Virus record (IMG/VR): IMGVR_UViG_3300030060_001783
Coordinates: 584-27,540 of that record
Origin: a virus
Length of the DNA stretch: 26,957 nt
Strand: one strand, 5' to 3'
A program made the position numbers and the translations under genes. Every line of letters starts with the position of its first letter. The first letter of the stretch is position 1. The notes under the pieces were generated by a model, which did not search any database, had not been told where the DNA came from, and saw only the letters and a list, made by a program, of their open reading frames with translations. Shown piece after piece: positions 20,490 to 26,957 of the stretch.

Positions 20490-22712
20490 ATGGATAAGAC
20501 TTTAAAACGACCTCTTTTTAAACAAAAAGCAATGGAGGCCTACAAGGCTAAACACGGTGGTAAGATCCCTGGACACTCTGTAGGTAATTTTATCATGAGC
20601 GGTATAAGATCAGCTGCAGCTCCAACATTTAATTTTTTAAGAACCAATCCTACAGTTAGAACAGCTCTTACTGGATTAGAAGGATATGGTCTTGGTTTAG
20701 GGGCAGGCATAGCTGGAGAGGGTTTTCAAGAAGGTGACTACGGTAAAATGATTGAGGGTTTATCTTACGCTGTTCCTGCTGGAGCTTTTATTCCTTCCAC
20801 AGCTAGAGGTTCTGGAATTGCAGCGTTGAGAGAAACAGCTGAATATTTATCACCAAGAGCTACAAGTCTACAAAAAGCTATTGTAAGAAATCCTGGTAAA
20901 ACAGCTATCACGGGTATTGGTGGTGGTATTACAGGGCAACTGTTGAGTAGTGCAACACAAGGTGGAGAACCTGTTCAAGTTCCTGAAGGAATGTCTAACG
21001 AAGATTATTTAAAAGATTTATATGAAAGAACTGTTTTCTCTGATGCAAAATTTAAAAAAGATGACAAAGGTAAAGTAATTAGAACAGAAATACCTGAAGA
21101 AGAAAGAGTTCCTGGTGGCCCTAAATTTAGAATAGAGGAAGAACAGAGAATGCCTATAGGAATTAAAGAACCTAAAACAGAGGGAGAAAGAACTCTTAAC
21201 AAACAATTAACAAGAACAAAAACAATAAATGATGTTGCAAAAAAATTAGGTATTACAGATGCAAGCACAGCTACAGATCAACAAATTAAACAAATAGCTA
21301 TTGAATCAAACGTACCCGAAAAAGAACTTAGATCTGTTATAGGAAGAGAAGTTGAAACAAATATAGGAACTCCTCCAACAGGAACAGATAATCCAGCTGT
21401 TGCTACAGAGAATGAAGCCAACGCTTATCCAGGCATGACAGATGTAGAAATACAAAACGTAGTAAATAGAAGAAAGAAAACTTTAGCAAATGCAAAACAA
21501 TTTTCTGGTTTAAGTGAAGGATTTAGAAACTTTAAATCAGAGCTTCAAAAAATGACTGGCACAACAAACGAAAGTTTAAATGATTTAATTACGATGAAAG
21601 TGGCTGCAAAACTTTTAACAGGTAAAACATCTCAAAGAGGTTTTGCTGGATTTGCTGATGTAGCAGGACAAGCTTTAGGTGTAGGTGCTGATAGTTTACT
21701 TGCTCTTAAATTAGCTCAACAAGATCAAGATATGAAATTAGCTCAAGCTTTTATTAAAATGAAAACAGATAAATCAAAAGGACCTGGTTTTGTAGCAGGA
21801 GATAAAACATTTAAAATTTCTAACCCTAATTTTCCTGGAGGATTTTACAATGCAAAAGCTATTGAAGGTAAAGATGGTAGACAATATTACAGGACACCTG
21901 ATAATCAAATAGTTGCTGCAGGTCCAGGATCAACAGGTAATCAAATTCCTGTAAGTGCAGAAAAAATAAATTTGTATTCAGCTAACCTTGAAGAACTTAA
22001 AAGAGGTCAGGATATGATTTCTCAAGTTTTAAAAGTTCTTCCAGAAACAGGGACAACAAATGCAGCTTTTCAACTTACAAAAGAAGATGTATATGGCACA
22101 ATAAGACAAACGATGGGTATTAATGGATTAGAACAAGGCGGAAGTTTTGATAGTGAGATTATTGATTTATTAAGTAAAAATAACATTGATGATGAAAAAA
22201 CTAAGAAGAAATTAATTGAAGAGTATAGAAGCTCAATTAGCGATGATACTCTTGAAGAAAGAGCTAAAGAATTAGCAAAAGAAAGTGGTAAAAGTGGTTT
22301 CTTTAAAAGTCCAACAGATGAAGACCTAGAAAGATTTACTAAACTTGCTTTGATTGAACAACGTATGAAATACATTGTAGCCAACGCAAATAAATCAGAA
22401 GACAGGTTAACACAAAAAGACATTGAGAATGCTGAGAAAAGAACAAAGATTATTCAATTCTTTGGATCAGAAAGAACGGTTTATCAAAACTACAAACGAC
22501 TACAAGAAGAGTTTATCGCAAAAGCTCAAGCAGATGCAATGAAATATAGAAGAGCTGGAGGAACAGAAGATGGTATGCAATATTTTATTGATACTGTCCC
22601 TGGAATCTCAGAAATGTATCAAGCAAATTATAATAAAAACATAGCTGCACAAAAAGCTTCAAATAAGCAAACACGAAATGAAGTATTGGGAAGCATACCC
22701 ATAGGAGGTTAA
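20490..22712 (+). CDS. Large internal virion (ejection) protein
   Basis: A 740-residue protein following the previous internal protein by 3 bases. The N-terminus has a basic leader (KRPLFKQKAMEAYKAKHGGK), then Gly/Ala-rich segments with membrane-like parts (GLEGYGLGLGAGIAGEGF, GITGIGGGITGQLL-type runs around residues 60-160). The middle is highly charged (EIPEEERVPGGPKFRIEEEQ). The C-terminal half is helical. I see no lytic or protease motif. Its position before an even longer internal protein suggests it forms the core or the ejection channel. The exact family was not recognised, so this is a role by context and composition. Confidence 0.64.
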   Translation: MDKTLKRPLFKQKAMEAYKAKHGGKIPGHSVGNFIMSGIRSAAAPTFNFLRTNPTVRTALTGLEGYGLGLGAGIAGEGFQEGDYGKMIEGLSYAVPAGAFIPSTARGSGIAALRETAEYLSPRATSLQKAIVRNPGKTAITGIGGGITGQLLSSATQGGEPVQVPEGMSNEDYLKDLYERTVFSDAKFKKDDKGKVIRTEIPEEERVPGGPKFRIEEEQRMPIGIKEPKTEGERTLNKQLTRTKTINDVAKKLGITDASTATDQQIKQIAIESNVPEKELRSVIGREVETNIGTPPTGTDNPAVATENEANAYPGMTDVEIQNVVNRRKKTLANAKQFSGLSEGFRNFKSELQKMTGTTNESLNDLITMKVAAKLLTGKTSQRGFAGFADVAGQALGVGADSLLALKLAQQDQDMKLAQAFIKMKTDKSKGPGFVAGDKTFKISNPNFPGGFYNAKAIEGKDGRQYYRTPDNQIVAAGPGSTGNQIPVSAEKINLYSANLEELKRGQDMISQVLKVLPETGTTNAAFQLTKEDVYGTIRQTMGINGLEQGGSFDSEIIDLLSKNNIDDEKTKKKLIEEYRSSISDDTLEERAKELAKESGKSGFFKSPTDEDLERFTKLALIEQRMKYIVANANKSEDRLTQKDIENAEKRTKIIQFFGSERTVYQNYKRLQEEFIAKAQADAMKYRRAGGTEDGMQYFIDTVPGISEMYQANYNKNIAAQKASNKQTRNEVLGSIPIGG
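22703..22709 (+). promoter_or_regulatory. Strong Shine-Dalgarno for GTG start
   Basis: AGGAGGT lies 4 bases before the GTG start at 22714, inside the last codons of the preceding gene. It is close to the full anti-16S match and is stronger than most ribosome-binding sites in the window, which fits a GTG start and high late expression of the large ejection protein. Confidence 0.75.
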
Positions 22713-22713
22713 C

Positions 22714-25700
22714 GTGGCTGATTTACCTACATTACAAAAAGCTATTGATGATAAAAACATTGACACAAGAAAGCTTAGTGGCGAACAATTACAAGCGTTA
22801 GACCAAGCTTTTAAAAGTGGAGAATTAACTGGCTACGATAGTATAAAAGATTATTCAAGAATAATTAATCTTGGTGCTGCAGCAGTTGCACAACAGAAAG
22901 AAAAAAGATTAAAAGGTTTTGAATCACCAACTGGAATTACAAGAGGTGATTTTGTATTAGCTGGATCAGCAGCAGGATCTTTTATACCCTTCTATAAAGA
23001 TGCTCCTAAATTATTAGATGCTTTTGCGAGAGCTGGTTTTAAAGATGTATATGGAGTAGACAATCGTTTTGCTCCAATGGGTGAAATATATAAAAAAAGA
23101 TTTACAGTTTTAGGTGATGCATTAAAAAAATTACCCAAGGTAAGAGGCCCTGCTGGATTAGCTATAAAAGGTTTTAGTAACCTTGCAGGAATGGTTGATA
23201 ACACAATTGATTTTTTTGGTAAGTTAGCAAGATTTGGTGCTACTCCAGTTTTAGCTACCTCAGCTAAATCTTATTTAGGTGGAGCTGTTGGTTCGGGTTT
23301 AGGTTCAGCCGCATTTGATATAGCTAGTTTAGGTTCTGATTTTGTTGGAGCAACTTCTCAAGATTTAGCTAATCTTACAAATAATGATATTAGAAAATTA
23401 CCTTTTGCTCAAAGACTTTTATACAACGGTTTAACAGAAGCTTATAATGATCTTCTTTGGGCTGGTGGTGCTACGGCTTTAATTCCCCTTGTTAAATTTG
23501 CAGGGCGAGACATGGTAAAAAATTCTTTAGGATTAAATAGTGAACAATCAAAAGCGATAGCTAAAGCATACGAAAGAAGAGGTATTAAACCAACTGTAGC
23601 TGCCTTAATACCTGGAGAAGGTGGTTTTCAAAATTTCTTTAAAAAATTTTTTAGTACAATTGGTGTATATCCACTTGTTAGTGGACCATTGGCTAAAGTA
23701 AACAAAGAACTTAGTGCAAAATTAACACAAGAAGAATTTTTAAAAACAGTAGATAATTTAAACATGGCACCTGCTAGTAACATAAGTATAATGAACTACG
23801 CTGGTATTAATCAAATGAGAAAAGAATGGGAAAGAGTTTGGAAAGCTATTGATACTGAATATGGAGCTGTAAGAGAGACTATAGATCAAATTGGTAACCC
23901 TGCTTTTATACCAACACAAAATATTAAACAATCTACTACACAATTATTAGATAATTTAAAAAGAGAATATCCTGAAAGTGCATATATTTTTACTGATTTA
24001 GAAAAAGGAGCAAGAGCACTTACAGAAGTAGATGATCCAATGATTCAATACGTTAAACTTTTAAATGACGTAACGAGCAGATCTGATAGAATTAGAATGA
24101 GTGACTGGTTAGGTTTATCAAGAGCACAAACAGCTGCGTACACTGGAAGTAAATTTAAAAATGTTAGAAGCACCTTACTTAATATTAGAAATTCAATGGA
24201 GCTTGATTTAAATAGTTTAAAAACTGCAAACTCTAAAGAAGCATTGAAACAAGGAGTATTTAAAAACGACTATGATCAAATATTAAAAGATCAAGGACCA
24301 GAAGCTGCAGAAGCATTTATTGATAAACAAGTAAGGACAGCTGATATAGCGTTTAATAGATTAAAAGAAGCTAACGCATTTTATTCTTTAGTATTAAGAC
24401 CTTTTCAAAAAGATAGAATTGTAAGTCAATTAAGATCAGCAGATAGTAAATTGTTTGCAGATAAAGGTATTGAAATGATTGGCACAGCATCAATCTATCC
24501 TGACGAAGTATTTGATAAAGTTATCAGAAGAGTTCTAGCTAGCGATAGTCCAGCTGCAGTAAAACAACTAAAACAAATATTAGGTGTAACAAGATCCTCA
24601 TATAAAATTCTTGATGATGCAGGTAAAGTTACTAGAACAGTAAACATACCTAAAAGTAAAGAGTCTCAAGAAGTATACGATAGATATGTTAGAGAGTTCT
24701 TTTGGGACTCTTGGAACAATGCAACAGAGTTTCCATTAAGAGATTTTAGATCTATCTCAACACAAGCTGTTGCGGCTAAAGCTGCTGCTCAAGGTTTTGT
24801 TAGAAAAAGACCTTTTCAAATGGATGATATTACAGAACAAAGAATAAGAGCTAAAACAAAAACAAACGAAACATTAGATGTAACAGAAATAGATGCAAGA
24901 GTATTTACACAATCTGACATAGCTAATTTAAATGATGGTATTATTAGAAACCATAATTTTGGTAATGTGGATATTGAAAAATTTGCTAAGAACATTGGTA
25001 TAGATAACAAACAAGGTAGAGATAAAATTAGAGAGATCTTTGGTGGTGGAGAGTCTGGACGAAAAGCACTCCAAAGAATTGATGATATTATTAAAATTAA
25101 ACAATCTTTAGATACTGTAACTTATAGAGATCCCTCTACATTCGTACAAAGAGCGGTTACTCTTCAGGCAGGTTCATCAAGAGCCATCTCGGCATCAGCA
25201 ACAGCTGCAGCTTTTGGTATTGGAAGCACTCTTAAATTAATTTTAGGTGCAAGATTATTAGGAGGACAATTACTTGTTAATCCTAAAGTAGGTGAGAGTT
25301 TAATGGAATTAAATAAATACGAAAGATTTATGACGGGCAATAACGCATTAAGTCCTAGACTAACTCCACAAATATCATCTACATTTGTAAGATTTATAAA
25401 TAGTTTGATGGAAGCTGAAGGCGATGATTTTAGAGTTGATCCAAACAATATTGATTTTGAAGAAATACAAAATAAAATAAGAAGCCTTGATCCTAGTCTA
25501 CCTTTAAATAATAGTTTTGATTTTGGTTCTATGCCAAAGTTTACAAGAGATAGAATATATCCTGAGTTTGAAATCGCTAAAAATTTACCTAATGAAGTAG
25601 CACAAGCAGGTGATGATTATTTACAAGGTTCTAATTTAATAGCGTTAAGTGATGAACAATTTAATCAAGTTGCTAACTCCGAGCCTATGGTTCAAGCTAC

Positions 25701-25908
25701 TGAGCCTGCAGCAATGGTACCACCCACTGAACCAACTGCAATGACTATGGGACAAACACCACAGGCCACAGGACAAGAACAAGCACAACAGTTTGCAGCG
25801 TTGTTCCCGCAAGATAATCTTGGTCAAGCTGTAGCAGCCAAAGGGTTGAAAGAAGGTGGTTTAGTTGAAGATGCTTATGCACAAGCAGATGAGGTACTCA
25901 ATGGCTAA
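22714..25908 (+). CDS. Very large internal virion (ejection) protein
   Basis: A 1064-residue protein, the largest in the window, starting at GTG behind AGGAGGT. The sequence is mostly helical and polar, with Gly/Ala stretches (VGSGLGSAAFDIASLGSDFV) that may contact membrane during DNA ejection. No lysozyme or transglycosylase motif is seen, unlike T7 gp16. The C-terminal region is Pro/Glu/Gln-rich (residues about 990-1020) and ends with QQFAALFPQDNLGQAVAAKG and EGGLVEDAYAQADEVLNG. The F-x-x-L-F-P-x-D-x-L-G-x-A motif is one I know from the end of large internal proteins in marine podoviruses. It overlaps the next start by 8 bases. Confidence 0.7.
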   Translation: MADLPTLQKAIDDKNIDTRKLSGEQLQALDQAFKSGELTGYDSIKDYSRIINLGAAAVAQQKEKRLKGFESPTGITRGDFVLAGSAAGSFIPFYKDAPKLLDAFARAGFKDVYGVDNRFAPMGEIYKKRFTVLGDALKKLPKVRGPAGLAIKGFSNLAGMVDNTIDFFGKLARFGATPVLATSAKSYLGGAVGSGLGSAAFDIASLGSDFVGATSQDLANLTNNDIRKLPFAQRLLYNGLTEAYNDLLWAGGATALIPLVKFAGRDMVKNSLGLNSEQSKAIAKAYERRGIKPTVAALIPGEGGFQNFFKKFFSTIGVYPLVSGPLAKVNKELSAKLTQEEFLKTVDNLNMAPASNISIMNYAGINQMRKEWERVWKAIDTEYGAVRETIDQIGNPAFIPTQNIKQSTTQLLDNLKREYPESAYIFTDLEKGARALTEVDDPMIQYVKLLNDVTSRSDRIRMSDWLGLSRAQTAAYTGSKFKNVRSTLLNIRNSMELDLNSLKTANSKEALKQGVFKNDYDQILKDQGPEAAEAFIDKQVRTADIAFNRLKEANAFYSLVLRPFQKDRIVSQLRSADSKLFADKGIEMIGTASIYPDEVFDKVIRRVLASDSPAAVKQLKQILGVTRSSYKILDDAGKVTRTVNIPKSKESQEVYDRYVREFFWDSWNNATEFPLRDFRSISTQAVAAKAAAQGFVRKRPFQMDDITEQRIRAKTKTNETLDVTEIDARVFTQSDIANLNDGIIRNHNFGNVDIEKFAKNIGIDNKQGRDKIREIFGGGESGRKALQRIDDIIKIKQSLDTVTYRDPSTFVQRAVTLQAGSSRAISASATAAAFGIGSTLKLILGARLLGGQLLVNPKVGESLMELNKYERFMTGNNALSPRLTPQISSTFVRFINSLMEAEGDDFRVDPNNIDFEEIQNKIRSLDPSLPLNNSFDFGSMPKFTRDRIYPEFEIAKNLPNEVAQAGDDYLQGSNLIALSDEQFNQVANSEPMVQATEPAAMVPPTEPTAMTMGQTPQATGQEQAQQFAALFPQDNLGQAVAAKGLKEGGLVEDAYAQADEVLNG

Positions 25909-26077
25909 AAAATCAGCACTACAAAAAATAGAGTATCACGAAAAAATCTGTCGTATAATGCAGAAGCAGACATTTGAACGAATCGACAGAATGGAATCTA
26001 GAATTGCTAGACTTGAGAAGTGGATAATAGGTGGTTTAGGAGCTATACTTTTAGCTGTACTTTCAAACCATATGTAG
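25901..26077 (+). CDS. XhlA/holin-like small membrane protein
   Basis: A 58-residue protein from ATG 25901 (overlapping the previous stop as ATGGCTAA). A polar helix comes first (KIEYHEKICRIMQKQTFERI), then MESRIARLEKW, and then one membrane helix IIGGLGAILLAVL near the C-terminus. The arrangement of amphipathic coiled helix, RLE, and C-terminal membrane span resembles the XhlA (haemolysin-like) family, used with holins in some phages. A lysis role is plausible but the M15 peptidase is 24 kb away. The upstream open frame to 25865 adds residues unlike the family. Confidence 0.66.
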   Translation: MAKKSALQKIEYHEKICRIMQKQTFERIDRMESRIARLEKWIIGGLGAILLAVLSNHM

Positions 26078-26088
26078 TAAGGTGCGGT

Positions 26089-26823
26089 ATGAAATTTACC
26101 GAAGAAGAAAATTCATTTACATTATCTGATTTTAAATCCATAAATAAATACGAATATAAAAAATATTCTAGAGCAGAAGATCCTAAAACAGGAAAACGTT
26201 TATACGCTGTTGATGGTACAAAACTGCCAAGTGTAACTACAATTTTAGGAGCGACAAAGGACCAAGAGTCTATTGATAAACTAAATCAATGGAAAAAAGC
26301 AAAAGGAGAAAAAGAAGCTGAACGTATTAAAAACGAAGCATCTACTATAGGAACAGAAATGCACCTTGTTATTGAAAAGTATATTGAAGGACAAGGTTAT
26401 TTAAATTTATCTGAACAAGGTAATAGACCTAGAAGGATGGCTCACACTATACTAAAAAACTGTGAAGATATTACAGAGGTATGGGGTAATGAAGTGAGTT
26501 TAGCTTTCCCTGAAAAATATGCAGGAGCTACAGATTTAGTTGGTGTTGCAAATGGTAAAGTAACATTGTTTGATTGGAAACAAACTAATAAACCAAAGAG
26601 AAGAGAGTGGAGTTCTGTTCAAGACTACTTCACACAATTAGCAGCCTACACACTAGCCCACGAAAAAGTATATGGTCCAATAGAAGCTGCTTCTATTAGA
26701 ATGTGTTCCAGAGACATGCAATACTTCCAGTTTGATATAGAAGGTGAAGAATTAAAGCATTATCAAGCAAAATGGTGGGGAAGATACGACAAATATGCCT
26801 CTACGCTACCTAGTGAGGGTTAA
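26089..26823 (+). CDS. PD-(D/E)XK exonuclease (RecB/Cas4-type)
   Basis: A 244-residue nuclease. ATG 26089 is preferred, with AAGGTG before it; the upstream open frame to 26020 overlaps the holin-like gene out of frame. It has LPSVTTILGATKDQ, then GTEMHLVIEKYIEGQ (the G-T-x-x-H motif upstream of the catalytic core), NEVSLAFPEKYAGATDLVGV with the conserved Asp in ATDL, and KVTLFDWKQTNK with the D-x-K catalytic pair, then VQDYFTQLAAYTLAHEKVYG (Q-x-x-x-Y motif). This order is that of lambda-exonuclease-like and RecB-family nucleases used by T7-type phages in host DNA degradation and recombination. It is the first clear DNA-metabolism gene. Confidence 0.88.
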   Translation: MKFTEEENSFTLSDFKSINKYEYKKYSRAEDPKTGKRLYAVDGTKLPSVTTILGATKDQESIDKLNQWKKAKGEKEAERIKNEASTIGTEMHLVIEKYIEGQGYLNLSEQGNRPRRMAHTILKNCEDITEVWGNEVSLAFPEKYAGATDLVGVANGKVTLFDWKQTNKPKRREWSSVQDYFTQLAAYTLAHEKVYGPIEAASIRMCSRDMQYFQFDIEGEELKHYQAKWWGRYDKYASTLPSEG

Positions 26824-26827
26824 CCCT
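26816..26827. repeat. 12-base perfect palindrome at convergent junction
   Basis: AGGGTTAACCCT lies across the stop codon of the exonuclease gene. A second palindrome ACGGCCGT is at 26852-26859, just before the minus-strand stop. Both sit in a 36-base gap between converging genes. The stems are short (4 bp with 4-base loop) with no following T-run on the + strand, so a terminator is possible but weak. Confidence 0.35.
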
Positions 26828-26859
26828 TGAATCGCAAAAAATAGGGGGTCTACGGCCGT

Positions 26860-26957
26860 TTATTTGAGCCATTCTTTGAACTCATCGCCCAAAGTCTTAA
26901 TTGCTAGCTCATTTTTATTAGATAGAGAAGATATGATTCTTTCGTCTATTGTGCCCT
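26860..26957 (-). CDS. SNF2/DEAD-type helicase, C-terminal end only
   Basis: Read on the minus strand, the last 31 codons before the window edge give GTIDERIISSLSNKNELAIK, then TLGDEFKEWLK, followed by a stop at 26862-26860. The phrase T-[IV]-D-E-[KR]-I-[IV]-x-[AS]-L-x-[NS]-K is the C-terminal end of phage SNF2-family helicases, where it follows helicase motif VI. The start lies outside the window. It is the only minus-strand gene seen and converges on the exonuclease. Helicase motifs were not available to check, so the identity rests on the tail only. Confidence 0.68.
   Translation of the reverse strand, partial: GTIDERIISSLSNKNELAIKTLGDEFKEWLK

Noticed and set aside
22070-22423. Minus-strand ORF of 117 codons
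   Set aside because: Shadow of the internal protein gene; composition Ser/Leu-rich typical of antisense reading.
26828-26859. Rho-independent terminator for either convergent gene
   Set aside because: There is an A-run read as T-run on the minus strand, but the GC stem needed before it is absent or only 3-4 bp.

Overview
The window is a continuous piece of a marine tailed-phage genome (virus or provirus-like contig), AT-rich and almost entirely coding on the + strand. Genes abut or overlap by 1-23 bases nearly everywhere, and no stretch longer than about 40 bases lacks a gene. The virion genes look like those of short-tailed (podovirus-like) phages known from SAR11 and related marine Alphaproteobacteria. 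They include a P22 gp4-like tail accessory factor, an SU10-type adaptor, a P22 gp10-like stabilisation protein, and a run of internal (ejection) proteins including a GNAT-like one recalling T7 gp13. The host assignment is inference. Terminase, portal and major capsid genes are not here and presumably lie upstream of base 1.

Layout. 6-2580: small membrane-type proteins, a first 2OG-Fe(II) oxygenase-like gene, a conserved unknown, an M15 peptidase (probable endolysin) and a second oxygenase. 2567-3981: five short, very basic proteins, partly in overlapping frames. 3981-9122: head-tail adaptors, repeat-rich structural proteins and a tail fibre with a glycine-rich tip. 9147-10987: three more oxygenases around a small conserved gene. 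11027-13210: gp10-like protein. 13210-18157: four more oxygenases mixed with small virion-type genes and two glycosyltransferases. 18193-25908: internal virion (ejection) protein module. 25901-26077: XhlA/holin-like small membrane protein. 26089-26823: PD-(D/E)XK exonuclease, the first replication gene. 26860-26957: C-terminal end of a minus-strand SNF2-type helicase, so transcription converges at about 26.84 kb.

The outstanding feature is nine separate, mutually divergent 2OG-Fe(II) dioxygenase-like genes in 27 kb (about 18% of the window). Four have the classical HxD...H signature. Five have an HxH...H...R...N signature like the phage 2OG-FeII_Oxy_5 (TIGR02466-type) proteins. They are interleaved with virion genes and two glycosyltransferases and are clearly more AT-rich than the structural genes. 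My working inference is a late-expressed modification set, for example hydroxylation and glycosylation of virion or host surface components. The sequence does not show the substrate.

Seven small genes (18 to 58 aa) at 218-357, 2567-2798, 14244-14408 and 14748-15078 were read directly from the DNA, and several starts were moved to internal ATGs supported by ribosome-binding sites or ATGA/TAATG overlaps. I saw no tRNA, rRNA, CRISPR array, integrase or insertion sequence.
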